Assembly (NCBI GenBank): GCA_002402545.1 | Contig: DHGA01000103.1 | Coordinates: 75,552 to 95,547, forward strand | Source of the DNA: Syntrophaceae bacterium UBA4810 | Lineage (GTDB): Bacteria > Desulfobacterota > Syntrophia > Syntrophales > Smithellaceae | Direction: 5' to 3' | Length of the DNA stretch: 19,996 bases | Part shown: positions 5,982-14,112 of the stretch, in pieces | Layout: each line of letters opens with the position of its first letter | Position numbering within the stretch: the stretch's first letter is position 1 | The notes under the pieces: model-generated | Databases searched by the model: none | What the model saw: the letters and a program-made list of their open reading frames with translations, nothing else | Told to the model about the DNA's origin: nothing | Program-made: the position numbers and the translations under genes

Positions 5982-7565
5982 ATGACAAAAAACCAGATTT
6001 TAGTTTATGATACCACGCTCAGAGACGGAACACAGGGCGAGCAGACCAGTTTTTCGGCGGAAGAAAAACTGCGCATCGCCCAGCGTTTTGACGAGATGCA
6101 TTTTCATTATATCGAAGGGGGCTGGCCGGGCTCCAATCCCAAGGATATGCGCTTTTTTGAAATGGCCAAAGACGTGGAATTCCAAAATTCCCGCCTGACG
6201 GCTTTCGGCTCTACGCGCCGGGCGCATACCAAGCCTGCGGCCTGCCCGAATTTAAAGGCGTTGATTAAAGCGGATACGCCCGCCTACGCGCTGGTCGGAA
6301 AATCGTGGGACCTGCACGTGACGGAAATTCTGAAAACGGATCTGGAAGAAAATCTGGCGATGATTGCCGATTCCATCGAATACCTTAAATCGCTGGGCAA
6401 AGAAGTTTTATTTGACGCGGAACATTTTTTTGACGGCTACAAAAACAATCCCCGCTACACGACAAAAGTTGTTAAAGCTGCATTGGATGCCGGCGCGGAT
6501 ATGATTGTTTTGTGCGATACCAACGGCGGTTCCATGCCTTACGAAATCGCCGATATTGTAAATAAAATCAGCGCTCATCTTCCCCTGAATAAAGCGGGCA
6601 TTCACACGCATAACGATTGCGGGCTGGCTGTAGCCAACACGCTAGCGGCGGTGCGCGAAGGAGTAAAAATGGTGCAGGGGACAATCAATGGTTTCGGAGA
6701 AAGATGCGGCAACGCTGATCTTATTTCTGTTGTCGCTAATCTCCAGCTTAAAATGGGCAAGAATTGTCTGCCCGATGAATCGATTAAGCAACTCACCAGT
6801 CTATCGCATTATGTAAGCGATGTGGCCAATGTGCCGCCGCTAAATGCCCGGCCGTTTGTCGGGCGCAGCGCTTTCGCGCATAAAGGCGGCGTGCATGTAA
6901 GCGCCGTCGTTAAAAATTCATTAGCTTATGAACATATTCAGCCGGAGCTGGTCGGCAATTACCGGCGCGTGCTGGTTTCCGATTTAGCGGGGAAAAGCAA
7001 CATTGCTTATAAAGCCAAAGAGCTGGGCATCAATTTAGGCAAGGACGATACAATGATCAAGAAAATCGTTCAGGAAGTAAAAAATATGGAAGACAAAGGA
7101 TTCCAGTTCGATTCCGCCGATGGCTCTCTTTCCGTGTTGATGAAAAAGGCCATCGGCCAATTTGTCGAACCTTTTACTTTGGAAAGCTTTAATGTTGTCA
7201 CATCACGCTCGGAGGAAAAGCCCTGTCTTTCTCAGGCCACAATTAAAATCTCTGTGGACGGAGAGGAAGAACTGACGGCGGCGGAAGGCAACGGCCCGGT
7301 AAACGCCCTGGATCACGCCCTGCGCAAAGCGCTGACCAAATTTTATCCGCATATCAAAGATATGCATTTGGTTGATTTCAAGGTGCGCACGCTGGAAGGC
7401 TCCGAAGGCACGGCCGCGAGCGTCCGCGTATTGCTGGATTCGACCGACGGTGAAGATCTCTGGAGCACGACCGGTGTTTCGGAGAATATCATCGAGGCAA
7501 GCTGGCAGGCGCTGGTGGACAGTATCGAATACAAACTGAGCAAAGACAAACGAAACGGCAAATAG
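5982..7565 (+). CDS. cimA: (R)-citramalate synthase
   Basis: A 527-residue enzyme of the LeuA/HMG-CoA-lyase-like family that condenses pyruvate with acetyl-CoA to (R)-citramalate, the first step of the threonine-independent isoleucine pathway. The N-terminal TIM barrel starts with YDTTLRDGTQGEQ (residues 9-21), carries a catalytic arginine and metal-binding aspartate there, and has the HxH metal motif in GIHTHNDCGLAVAN near residue 210. The C-terminal region (about 400-520) is the allosteric LeuA-dimer domain that binds isoleucine in this family. The extended length and segments such as FDAEHFFDGYKNNP mark the citramalate branch rather than isopropylmalate or homocitrate synthase. It is a single-gene unit behind an isoleucine attenuator, so transcription and probably activity both respond to isoleucine. 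The start is set by AAGGAGA nine bases upstream. Confidence 0.93.
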   Translation: MTKNQILVYDTTLRDGTQGEQTSFSAEEKLRIAQRFDEMHFHYIEGGWPGSNPKDMRFFEMAKDVEFQNSRLTAFGSTRRAHTKPAACPNLKALIKADTPAYALVGKSWDLHVTEILKTDLEENLAMIADSIEYLKSLGKEVLFDAEHFFDGYKNNPRYTTKVVKAALDAGADMIVLCDTNGGSMPYEIADIVNKISAHLPLNKAGIHTHNDCGLAVANTLAAVREGVKMVQGTINGFGERCGNADLISVVANLQLKMGKNCLPDESIKQLTSLSHYVSDVANVPPLNARPFVGRSAFAHKGGVHVSAVVKNSLAYEHIQPELVGNYRRVLVSDLAGKSNIAYKAKELGINLGKDDTMIKKIVQEVKNMEDKGFQFDSADGSLSVLMKKAIGQFVEPFTLESFNVVTSRSEEKPCLSQATIKISVDGEEELTAAEGNGPVNALDHALRKALTKFYPHIKDMHLVDFKVRTLEGSEGTAASVRVLLDSTDGEDLWSTTGVSENIIEASWQALVDSIEYKLSKDKRNGK

Positions 7566-7668
7566 TTTTATATTTTCCTCAATTATTTTGCGAAGTTTTG
7601 TTTGCCAACAGATTTATTTGCTGATATAGGAATTTTTATGAAACTAACGCGCAAGCGAGAAAATAAAA

Positions 7669-8274
7669 ATGATATCCATAAACAGCCAGAATCCGCAGAT
7701 GCGCCTGATAAAAAAAGCGGCGGATGTTCTGCGTGACGGCGGAGTGATTATTTATCCGACCGACACTGTTTATGGTCTGGGATGCGCTTTGTCCAACAAA
7801 AAAGGCATTGAAAGAATTTACGAACTGAAAAAAAGAAACAAGAAAAAACCCTTAAGTTTTGTCTGCTCGGATTTAAAGCATATCAGCCAGTACGCCAAAG
7901 TAACCGATTACGCTTATAAAACAATGAAACGCCTTCTGCCGGGAGCTTACACATTCATTCTGGAAGCTTCCCGCCTGGTGCCGAAAATTATTCTCCCCAA
8001 AAGATCGACCACGGGAATCCGCGTGCCGGACAATCAGATTTGCCTGGCGCTGATCAAAGAACTGGGCGAACCGATTATCAGTACCAGCGTGAAAACCGCG
8101 CAGGGCGAATCATTGAGCGATCCTTGTCTTATTAAAGAAAACTTTAATCATGTGGTTGACTTAATAATCGACGGCGGTATTATTATGCCGGAGCCGTCCA
8201 GCGTCATCAGTCTGGTTGATGACAATATTGAAATTATTCGAATTGGTAAAGGCGATATCAGCGCCTTTCAATAA
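7669..8274 (+). CDS. Sua5/YciO/YrdC-family protein, YciO-like
   Basis: A 201-residue protein of the Sua5/YciO/YrdC family. YrdC/TsaC members make threonylcarbamoyl-AMP for the t6A modification of ANN-reading tRNAs. Family signatures are GGVIIYPTDTVYGLGC (residues 24-39), the KKRNKKKPLSFVC nucleotide-site segment, LLPGAYTFIL, TTGIRVPDN and the C-terminal PSSVISL segment. The start (NPQMRLIKKAADVL) and overall layout resemble E. coli YciO more than TsaC; YciO's role in t6A synthesis is much weaker or uncertain, so I leave the symbol blank. The ATG has only a weak purine-rich region upstream. It stands alone, 103 bases after cimA, and the gap shows no clear terminator or promoter. Confidence 0.88.
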   Translation: MISINSQNPQMRLIKKAADVLRDGGVIIYPTDTVYGLGCALSNKKGIERIYELKKRNKKKPLSFVCSDLKHISQYAKVTDYAYKTMKRLLPGAYTFILEASRLVPKIILPKRSTTGIRVPDNQICLALIKELGEPIISTSVKTAQGESLSDPCLIKENFNHVVDLIIDGGIIMPEPSSVISLVDDNIEIIRIGKGDISAFQ

Positions 8275-8282
8275 TATACGCA

Positions 8283-8340
8283 GGCCGGCCGCTTAATTCG
8301 CGCGTTGAAAATATCAACCTCGCGAAGTTTGCGGCCGGCC
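8283..8340 (+). promoter_or_regulatory. Large hairpin in the 5' leader of the RNase E/G gene
   Basis: GGCCGGCCGC (8283-8292) and GCGGCCGGCC (8331-8340) are perfect 10-bp inverted repeats. Within them TTCGCG (8297-8302) pairs with CGCGAA (8321-8326), and GTTGA (8304-8308) with TCAAC (8314-8318) around the loop AAATA. The nested structure ends 13 bases before the RNase start codon and leaves its AAGGA free. No T-run follows on either strand, so it is not a standard terminator. A structured leader that allows the RNase to control its own mRNA, as known for E. coli rne, is a reasonable inference. Confidence 0.65.
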
Positions 8341-8353
8341 CAAAAGGACATTT

Positions 8354-10165
8354 ATGAAACACACGATGCTCGTGAACGCCGCGCATAAAGAACAGATGCG
8401 CATGGCGACGGTTAACGAAAAGGGCAAGCTCATCGAATTCGACATTCAGATGGCGGTGCGTGAACCGATTATCGGAAACATTTACAAAGGCAAGGTGCTC
8501 AAAGTTGAGCGCGGCCTTCAGGCGGCCTTTGTGGATTACGGCGGCCCCAAAGACGGTTTTCTTCCTCTTAAAGATACAAACCCGGAATATTTTACCAAGC
8601 AGGAAAATGGCGGCAAGCCTACGCTAAAATCAGGTCAGGAAATTATCGTGCAGGTCGTGCGCGAAGCTACCGGTAACAAGGGCGCTCTTCTGACATCTTA
8701 TATTTCTCTGCCCGGTAGATACGTTGTTTTGCTGCCTGATCACCCGGGTTTGGGAATTTCCCGGAAAATTGAAAACGAAGAAGACCGCGAAAAAATAAAA
8801 AACATTATCAAACAGATTAAGCTTCCCGCGGATATGGGTTTTATCGTCAGAACGGCGGGAGTCAGTCGCACCAAACAGGAAATCCAGCGCGATTATCAAT
8901 TACAGTTAAGACTGTGGAAAGAGATACAGAAAAAAGCTTCCGGAAGCAACGCCCCGCTGCTGATTTATCAGGAATCAGACTTTGGCGTGCGCAGCCTGCG
9001 CGATTATTTAACGCCGGAAATCGGCGAAATTTTTGTTGATGATTTGGATACTTTCCGCAAAATACGCGCTTATTTGAAGGCGGTAACACCGCGGCAGATG
9101 AAGCTCGTCAAGCATTACAAGGAAAATATTCCTCTTTTTGAAAAATTTCAGCTGGAAGCGCAAATCCGCGTTATTTATCAGGAGCGCGTGGATCTGAAAT
9201 CCGGCGGCTATCTCGTGATCAATCCGACGGAAGCCATGATTACGATTGACGTAAATTCGGGGCGCGCCTCCAGCAAAAAGAATATCGAAGAAACGGCGTT
9301 TAAAACCAATATTGAAGCCTGTGAGGAAATCGCCCGTCAGTTGCGCCTGCGCGACCTGGGTGGCCTGCTGGTTATCGATTTCATCGATATGATGGATAAG
9401 AAACATATCAATGAGGTGGAAAAAGCATTTAAAAAAGCGCTCAGCATCGATCGCTCCAGGATTCAACTGGCGCGCATTTCCAAGTTCGGGCTTCTTGAAC
9501 TTTCGCGTCAGAAGAAAAAATCCACCATTCAGGAAATCAGCTACATGAAGTGCCCGCACTGCGCGGGCAGCGGCCTGCGGCCTTCGCTGGAATACGCGGC
9601 TTTGGGAGCTTTCCGCAAAATTGAATCCGAAGCGGTTAAAGGGATTTATTCCGAGCTAAGAGTTGTCCTGCCGCATGAAATCGCCAGCTACATACTTAAC
9701 AATAAGAGAGACAGGCTGATAAATCTGGAATCGACTTTTGGCCTAACCGTGTATATTTCCGGCAGCACGGAAATGCCCTGGAACGGTTTCGACATCAAAA
9801 AGACGGCGAAAGAAACAGCGCTGGAAAAAACGGATGAATATGAACATGAGCACGAACACGAGACGGCGGAAATAGTAGCTTTCGCGGGCGACGATAAAAA
9901 GGAAACAGTTAAAAAGAAATCGCGTCGTAGGCCTAGGCGCAGGAAAAAGAAAGAACACGAAAATAAAAGCGGTGCAGAGCCTGCACTAGAAAAAACTGAT
10001 GATAACGGCGGCGTTCTGCCAGACGCCCCGCATTTGCCTGAGCATGAGGAGTTGTTTCCGCGTATTGTCCCGGCAAAAGAAATGAACTTTTCTGATAATA
10101 GCGCGCGGCAAGAAGATGCGGAAAATAACACAGAAGAGAAAAAAGAAAACGAAGAAACCTTTTAG
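8354..10165 (+). CDS. Ribonuclease E/G family endoribonuclease
   Basis: A 603-residue single-strand-specific endoribonuclease acting in mRNA turnover and rRNA/tRNA processing. An S1 RNA-binding domain spans about residues 36-120 (GNIYKGKVLKVERGLQAAFV). The catalytic DNase I-like region carries D299 (TIDVNSGR) and D342 (VIDFIDM), 43 residues apart as in E. coli RNase E D303/D346. The zinc-link is C400-P-H-C403, followed by AGSGLRP. The catalytic core ends near 500. The rest is a low-complexity tail: an EHEHEHE acidic/His patch, a strongly basic run (SRRRPRRRKKK, about 520-530) and an acidic end. The tail is much shorter than the E. coli RNase E scaffold but longer than RNase G, so I do not choose between rne and rng. 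AAGGA precedes the ATG. Confidence 0.93.
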   Translation: MKHTMLVNAAHKEQMRMATVNEKGKLIEFDIQMAVREPIIGNIYKGKVLKVERGLQAAFVDYGGPKDGFLPLKDTNPEYFTKQENGGKPTLKSGQEIIVQVVREATGNKGALLTSYISLPGRYVVLLPDHPGLGISRKIENEEDREKIKNIIKQIKLPADMGFIVRTAGVSRTKQEIQRDYQLQLRLWKEIQKKASGSNAPLLIYQESDFGVRSLRDYLTPEIGEIFVDDLDTFRKIRAYLKAVTPRQMKLVKHYKENIPLFEKFQLEAQIRVIYQERVDLKSGGYLVINPTEAMITIDVNSGRASSKKNIEETAFKTNIEACEEIARQLRLRDLGGLLVIDFIDMMDKKHINEVEKAFKKALSIDRSRIQLARISKFGLLELSRQKKKSTIQEISYMKCPHCAGSGLRPSLEYAALGAFRKIESEAVKGIYSELRVVLPHEIASYILNNKRDRLINLESTFGLTVYISGSTEMPWNGFDIKKTAKETALEKTDEYEHEHEHETAEIVAFAGDDKKETVKKKSRRRPRRRKKKEHENKSGAEPALEKTDDNGGVLPDAPHLPEHEELFPRIVPAKEMNFSDNSARQEDAENNTEEKKENEETF

Positions 10166-10197
10166 TTTTTTTGGTGAAGCGCGCTACCTGGGTGTTT

Positions 10198-11016
10198 TTA
10201 TTTTCCCGCGGCCAGTTCTTTTGATCTTGCCGTCGCCGCTTCAACGGCGGCGATAAAAGTTTCGCGTATTTTCCCTTCATGAAGCACTTTTAAGCCGGCG
10301 GCCGTTGTTCCTCCCGGAGAGGTAACCATTTCCCTTAGCTGGGCCGGGTCCTTATCGCTTTGCAGGCAAAGACGCGCCGCGCCCAGCATCGTCTGCATCG
10401 ATAGTTTCGCGGCCAAGTCTCTCGAAAGCCCGACTTTTTCTCCCGCCTCAATCAGCGCTTCAATGATCATAAAAAAGTAAGCCGGGCCGCTGCCGGAAAG
10501 TCCCGTTACGGCATCCATGAATTTTTCTTCGACTTCAACACTTAAGCCCACGGCGTCAAAAATGGCGCGGGTTAATTTTAGATCAGCATTTGACGCGTAT
10601 TTTCCTTTTGCCACTGCCGCCGCTCCTTCTCCCGCCAGCGCCGGAGTATTGGGCATTACGCGCAGAACGCGGGATTTTTCAGGTAGAAGTGATTCGATGA
10701 GAGATGTGGTAATTCCCGCGGCAATAGAAATGATGATTTTTGATTTACTGATAAAAGGCGCGATTTCTTTTAAAGTTTCGCGCATATTTTGCGGCTTGAT
10801 TGCCAGGATGATGATAGCCGCGTTTTTGGCAACTTTTTTATTATCGCAAGATACAGGAAATCGCATTTTGGAGGAAATGAAATCCAGGCGGGCCTGATCA
10901 ATATCCGTAATGATAATGTTTTTTTTGGGCGACAATTTTTTTGCCGTCAAAGCCTGCGCGATGATGCTGCCCATTTTCCCGCCGCCGATGATGGCGATTT
11001 TTTTACCCTTGAACAT
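10198..11016 (-). CDS. proC: Pyrroline-5-carboxylate reductase
   Basis: A 272-residue cytosolic enzyme that reduces 1-pyrroline-5-carboxylate to proline with NAD(P)H, the last step of proline synthesis. The N-terminal Rossmann domain shows IAIIGGGKMG (residues 7-16). The dimerisation domain carries the family signatures LSGSGPAYFFMIIEALIEAG (about 165-184) and SPGGTTAAGL (about 232-241). Length is normal. GGAGG precedes the ATG with suitable spacing. On the minus strand a TTGACA at 11071-11066 could be the -35 of its promoter, although the matching -10 is poor. It is convergent with the RNase gene (32 bases between stops) and divergent from the hydrolase-yggT-yggU cluster; proC next to yggT/yggU is a widely conserved neighbourhood. 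Confidence 0.95.
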   Translation of the reverse strand: MFKGKKIAIIGGGKMGSIIAQALTAKKLSPKKNIIITDIDQARLDFISSKMRFPVSCDNKKVAKNAAIIILAIKPQNMRETLKEIAPFISKSKIIISIAAGITTSLIESLLPEKSRVLRVMPNTPALAGEGAAAVAKGKYASNADLKLTRAIFDAVGLSVEVEEKFMDAVTGLSGSGPAYFFMIIEALIEAGEKVGLSRDLAAKLSMQTMLGAARLCLQSDKDPAQLREMVTSPGGTTAAGLKVLHEGKIRETFIAAVEAATARSKELAAGK

Positions 11017-11158
11017 AGCTGCCTCCGTATGTTGTTTAAAGTTATTGCAACTAAAAATTCTTATCTGTCAACATAAATTGTCTGGCATAAAGACATTATT
11101 AGATTGCTAAAACTTGTTTTCCTGTGCTACTTCATTAAAAAAAACGGAAAGGAAAGTC

Positions 11159-11947
11159 ATGATCGAGCATTTCCAGGTAAATTCCATAAAAATTGCCTGT
11201 TGGATCAAAGAGCGGGATTTTGGAACTAATAAGCAAAGTTTGTTTTTCATTCACGGCTCCGGCGGAGACCATAGTTTGTGGTCTTTTCAGTACGCCCGTT
11301 TGAATAAAAATTTCAATATAGTTGCGGTTGATCTTCCGGGGCACGGCAGTTCGGAAGGCAGCGGTGAAAGCGATATAAATGTTTACAGCCTCTTAGTGAA
11401 AAGGCTTTTTGATGTTTTGCAACTGAAAAATGTCATCATTGTCGGGCATTCGTTGGGCGCGGCAATAGCGTTGACGTTTGCTGCGGAATTCGGTTCGATG
11501 ATTAAAGGGGTAGCGGTTGTCGGCGGGGGGCTTAAAATGCCCGTAAACCCGGCGATTTTTGAATTATTAAAAAAGGAACCGGAAACCGCGTTTGAACTGA
11601 TGTGCAAATTTTCTCTGGCCAAAGAAAACAGAATTAACCTTACCGAACCGCTGAGAAAAAGTCTATCCGGCGTGAAAACAGAAGTGTTGTACGGAGACCT
11701 TGTTGCCTGTGATAAAATGGATTTAACTGACAAAGTTAAAAAAATTAGTTTGCCGTCACTGGTTATCTGCGGCGAGGAAGATAAAATGACGCCGCCTCAA
11801 TTATCACGGGAAATTGCCGTCAATATTAATGGATCAAAAACCTGTTTCATAAAAAACGCCGGCCACATGGTGATGATGGAAAATCCGGAAGAATTTAATG
11901 AAGCGTTAATTGCTTTTGCCCAATCCCTACCGGAACAAAAGTCTTAA
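11159..11947 (+). CDS. Alpha/beta-fold hydrolase
   Basis: A 262-residue serine hydrolase. The triad is visible: nucleophile S98 in GHSLG (96-100), acid D208 in ICGEEDKMTPP, and H236 in AGHMVMMENPE. The oxyanion-hole HGSGGDHSLW lies at 32-41. The compact cap (about 125-185) and the strong resemblance to the MhpC/PcaD-like group are seen, but no substrate can be assigned. I chose ATG 11159 because AAAGGAAAG lies just upstream; an in-frame ATG at 11114 would add a 15-residue low-quality extension without a ribosome binding site. It is first in a cluster with yggT (13 bases later) and yggU. No signal peptide is present. Confidence 0.88.
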   Translation: MIEHFQVNSIKIACWIKERDFGTNKQSLFFIHGSGGDHSLWSFQYARLNKNFNIVAVDLPGHGSSEGSGESDINVYSLLVKRLFDVLQLKNVIIVGHSLGAAIALTFAAEFGSMIKGVAVVGGGLKMPVNPAIFELLKKEPETAFELMCKFSLAKENRINLTEPLRKSLSGVKTEVLYGDLVACDKMDLTDKVKKISLPSLVICGEEDKMTPPQLSREIAVNINGSKTCFIKNAGHMVMMENPEEFNEALIAFAQSLPEQKS

Positions 11948-11960
11948 AAAACGAGGATTT

Positions 11961-12257
11961 ATGTTTATTTTGCAAAATTTTATAGTTGCTCTGGCGAAAG
12001 TCATTTATATTGTTTTGACTGTTTACATGTGGATAATTATTTTTCGCGCGGTAATTTCCTGGGTAAATGCCGATCCTTACAATAAAATCGTTATCTTTTT
12101 GTATCGCGTTACCGAACCGGTGCTGCGCCCCGTGCGCCGCCTGTTGCCAGGGCAAAATCTCGGCGTTGATTTTTCACCGATTATCGTAATTCTGGTAATT
12201 TTCTTTTTGCGGTATTTCCTGGTCGAAACAATTATTCAATCAGTCCGTTACTTATAA
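11961..12257 (+). CDS. yggT: YggT family membrane protein
   Basis: A 98-residue integral membrane protein of the YggT family, with two hydrophobic segments (about residues 5-32 and 70-92) flanking the family motif around residues 33-65 (SWVNADPYN... then TEPVLRPVRRLLP). Members have been linked to osmotic tolerance and cell-division or chloroplast-organisation phenotypes, but the molecular role is not settled. ATG 11961 has GAGG five bases upstream. A frame extending upstream to 11910 overlaps the hydrolase and is not supported. It ends one base before yggU. Confidence 0.9.
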   Translation: MFILQNFIVALAKVIYIVLTVYMWIIIFRAVISWVNADPYNKIVIFLYRVTEPVLRPVRRLLPGQNLGVDFSPIIVILVIFFLRYFLVETIIQSVRYL

Positions 12258-12258
12258 A

Positions 12259-12567
12259 ATGGTTGTCATGGTTGAGATAAAAGAATCTAAAGAAGGCGCA
12301 AGTTTCGCAATACATGTGACTCCCCGCGCTTCGCGCGCTCAAATCATCGGTATTCAGGAAGGAATGCTGAAAATTAAAGTAACCGCTCAGCCGCATGAAG
12401 GCGAGGCAAATAGTGCCTGCGTTGGATTTCTCGCGAAAGAATTAAATCTTAAAAAATCACAAATAAATATTATTGCCGGTTTTAAATCGAGAAAAAAAAC
12501 CATTTTGGTTAAAAACGAAACAAAGAAAAAGCTGGAAGCGATACTTAACAAATATCAAGCGGCTTAA
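12259..12567 (+). CDS. yggU: DUF167 / YggU family protein
   Basis: A 102-residue small cytosolic protein of the DUF167 family. The family core is visible in HVTPRASRAQIIG (about 20-32) followed by LKIKVTAQPHEGEANSACV (about 37-55) and a C-terminal SRKKTILVKN. The function is unknown. It starts one base after the yggT stop codon; an alternative ATG three codons in (12268) is possible. The yggT-yggU pairing next to proC is conserved across many bacteria and supports the identification. Confidence 0.88.
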   Translation: MVVMVEIKESKEGASFAIHVTPRASRAQIIGIQEGMLKIKVTAQPHEGEANSACVGFLAKELNLKKSQINIIAGFKSRKKTILVKNETKKKLEAILNKYQAA

Positions 12568-12637
12568 AGTTGTCGCCGCCCGGCGATAAAAATATTTCTG
12601 TTTTCAATTTATAAAGCCCAAAAGTAAAAAATAATCA

Positions 12638-12709
12638 TTGACTATTGGTCATAAGTGCTTGAAAGAATGGTCAAAAAGTGTTGACAAACTCAATAGGCTT
12701 TAATATGCA
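12638..12709 (+). promoter_or_regulatory. Promoter and operator-like half-sites before the substrate-binding protein gene
   Basis: TTGACA (12681-12686) and TATGCA (12704-12709) are 17 bases apart and form a plausible sigma-70 promoter. Around the -35 box TTGAC/GTCAA half-sites recur: TGAC (12639-12642) with GTCA (12648-12651), and GTCAA (12670-12674) with TTGAC (12681-12685). The second pair overlaps the -35 box, suggesting control by a dimeric regulator, which cannot be named. Confidence 0.5.
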
Positions 12710-12746
12710 ATTAGTCAAAACCAAAAAGAAAAGGAGGGTTGGCTAA

Positions 12747-14063
12747 ATGAAATGTTTTAAAAAGAGCATGTTTGTATCGGCAATAATCTTCTTATTTACC
12801 GTGTCGCTTTGGGCGACTGCTTTTGGGCAGGAGATTAAAATCGGTGTTATCGGCCCGATGAAATTTGTCCAGGGTATCGGCCATTGGAACGGCGCCACAA
12901 TGGCAGCTGATGAACTTAACGCCAAAGGAGGCGTTAAGGTCGGTGATAAGATGATGAAAATCAAACTTATTCAGGCTGATTCCAACGAATTTTTGAGCGT
13001 AACGGATGCGACCAACGCGATGGAGCGTTTGATTACAAAAGAAAAAGTTAATTTTGTTGTTGGTGGTTTCCGTACGGAAGCGGTTATGGCCATGCAGGAT
13101 ATCGCGATGGATAAAAGAGTTATTTTTATAGGCTGCGGAGCGGCGCATCCGGAACTCTGTGAAAGAGTGGCCAAATACTATGATCAGTATAAGTATTTTT
13201 TCCGTGGTACTCCTTATAGTTCTAGCGACCTGGTCAAGGCTGCCTTTATACATGTGGGTACTGTTGGCGCAATCGTGAAGCAATCTTTGAAAATTGAAGG
13301 CCCGATTAAGGTTGCCTTCGTGGCGGAAAAAGCGCAGTGGGCGGACCCGATGGTTCCGGCGGTTCAGGCCACACTGCCTAAAATGGGTATGGAGCTGGTC
13401 GGTGTGTGGAGACCGTCTCCGGTAGCCACGGATGTTTCCGCGGAGCTTTCGGCGATTCAGCGCGCCGGCGCTCATATTATTTTCACCATATTCTCCTCAT
13501 CTGTCGGCATTCCTTTTGCCCGCCAGGGGGGTGAGCTGAAGATTCCCGCCATCCAGGTAGGTATTAACGTGGAAGCGCAGAAGACTGAGTTTTGGCAGGC
13601 AACACGCGGTATGGGTAATTATGTTATAACCTCCAATACCTATGCTGAAGGCGTGGAGCAGAATGAACTTACCACACCTTTTGTGGAAGGTTACAAGAAA
13701 AGATATGGTGAGATACCAACATACACAGCAGATACTTATGCTGCTATTATCTACGGCATAGTGCCGGCCATTGAGCAAACTGGTTCTCTCAATTCGGATG
13801 TGCTGGTGGCAATCATGGAAAACCGTGTGTACAAGGTTCCTTCAGGAACAGTTAGATACACAAAAGATAACTTAGGTCGTCCTCTGCATGATCTGACCTT
13901 TGGCCCTGGTTATCTTACTGGTATAGCTACTCAGTGGCAGGATGGCAAACTGGTTGGTGTATGGCCCAATGGCTGGAAGCCGGCTCCCGGTGTGGATGTG
14001 ACCTATAAAGGGATGAAACCCATAAAGCTTCCTCCCTGGATGATTAAGGCTTACAAAAAGTAA
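12747..14063 (+). CDS. ABC transporter substrate-binding protein, LivJ/LivK (Peripla_BP_6) type
   Basis: A 438-residue periplasmic binding protein. Residues 1 to about 28 are a signal peptide (basic start, hydrophobic core, WATAFGQ cleavage region). The mature protein starts IKIGVIGPMKFVQG and has the type I two-lobe fold, with GATMAADELNAKGGV, VGGFRTEAVMAMQD and the hinge-side TYTADTYAAIIYGI segment. There is no lipobox cysteine. It feeds the LivHMGF importer encoded downstream. Members bind branched-chain amino acids, amides, urea or aromatic and fatty acids; the two CoA ligases in the operon favour a carboxylic acid here. It has the best ribosome binding site of the operon, AAGGAGGG, and is followed by a strong hairpin, as expected for a gene made in excess over the permease. 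Confidence 0.92.
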   Translation: MKCFKKSMFVSAIIFLFTVSLWATAFGQEIKIGVIGPMKFVQGIGHWNGATMAADELNAKGGVKVGDKMMKIKLIQADSNEFLSVTDATNAMERLITKEKVNFVVGGFRTEAVMAMQDIAMDKRVIFIGCGAAHPELCERVAKYYDQYKYFFRGTPYSSSDLVKAAFIHVGTVGAIVKQSLKIEGPIKVAFVAEKAQWADPMVPAVQATLPKMGMELVGVWRPSPVATDVSAELSAIQRAGAHIIFTIFSSSVGIPFARQGGELKIPAIQVGINVEAQKTEFWQATRGMGNYVITSNTYAEGVEQNELTTPFVEGYKKRYGEIPTYTADTYAAIIYGIVPAIEQTGSLNSDVLVAIMENRVYKVPSGTVRYTKDNLGRPLHDLTFGPGYLTGIATQWQDGKLVGVWPNGWKPAPGVDVTYKGMKPIKLPPWMIKAYKK

Positions 14064-14078
14064 TAAAAAAAGCTTTTT

Positions 14079-14104
14079 GCCCGCCCCTTTATAAAGGGGC
14101 GGGC
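14079..14104. terminator. Strong GC-rich hairpin after the substrate-binding protein gene
   Basis: A perfect 26-base palindrome, GCCCGCCCCTTTA joined to its complement TAAAGGGGCGGGC, followed by ATTTT on the plus strand. The T-run is short, so it probably terminates only part of the transcription and/or protects the 3' end of the upstream mRNA, leaving less transcript for livH onwards. Confidence 0.7.
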
Positions 14105-14112
14105 ATTTTAAA

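Noticed and set aside
8283..8340. Hairpin as a terminator of the YciO-like gene
   Set aside because: Neither strand has a T-run after the stem; on the plus strand CAAAAGGA follows.
9688..10131. 147-codon minus-strand frame opposite the RNase tail
   Set aside because: It is the antisense of the low-complexity Lys/Glu-rich tail, giving an artificial Ser/Phe/Leu-rich translation; no ribosome binding site or homology is apparent.
10166..10197. Bidirectional terminator between the RNase gene and proC
   Set aside because: A T-rich stretch and the self-complementary AGCGCGCT exist, but no stem followed by a T-run can be drawn on either strand with confidence.
12792..13475. 227-codon minus-strand frame opposite the substrate-binding protein gene
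   Set aside because: Shadow of the real gene: rich in Arg, His and Asn with no recognisable domain, while the plus-strand frame has signal peptide, ribosome binding site and a clear family.
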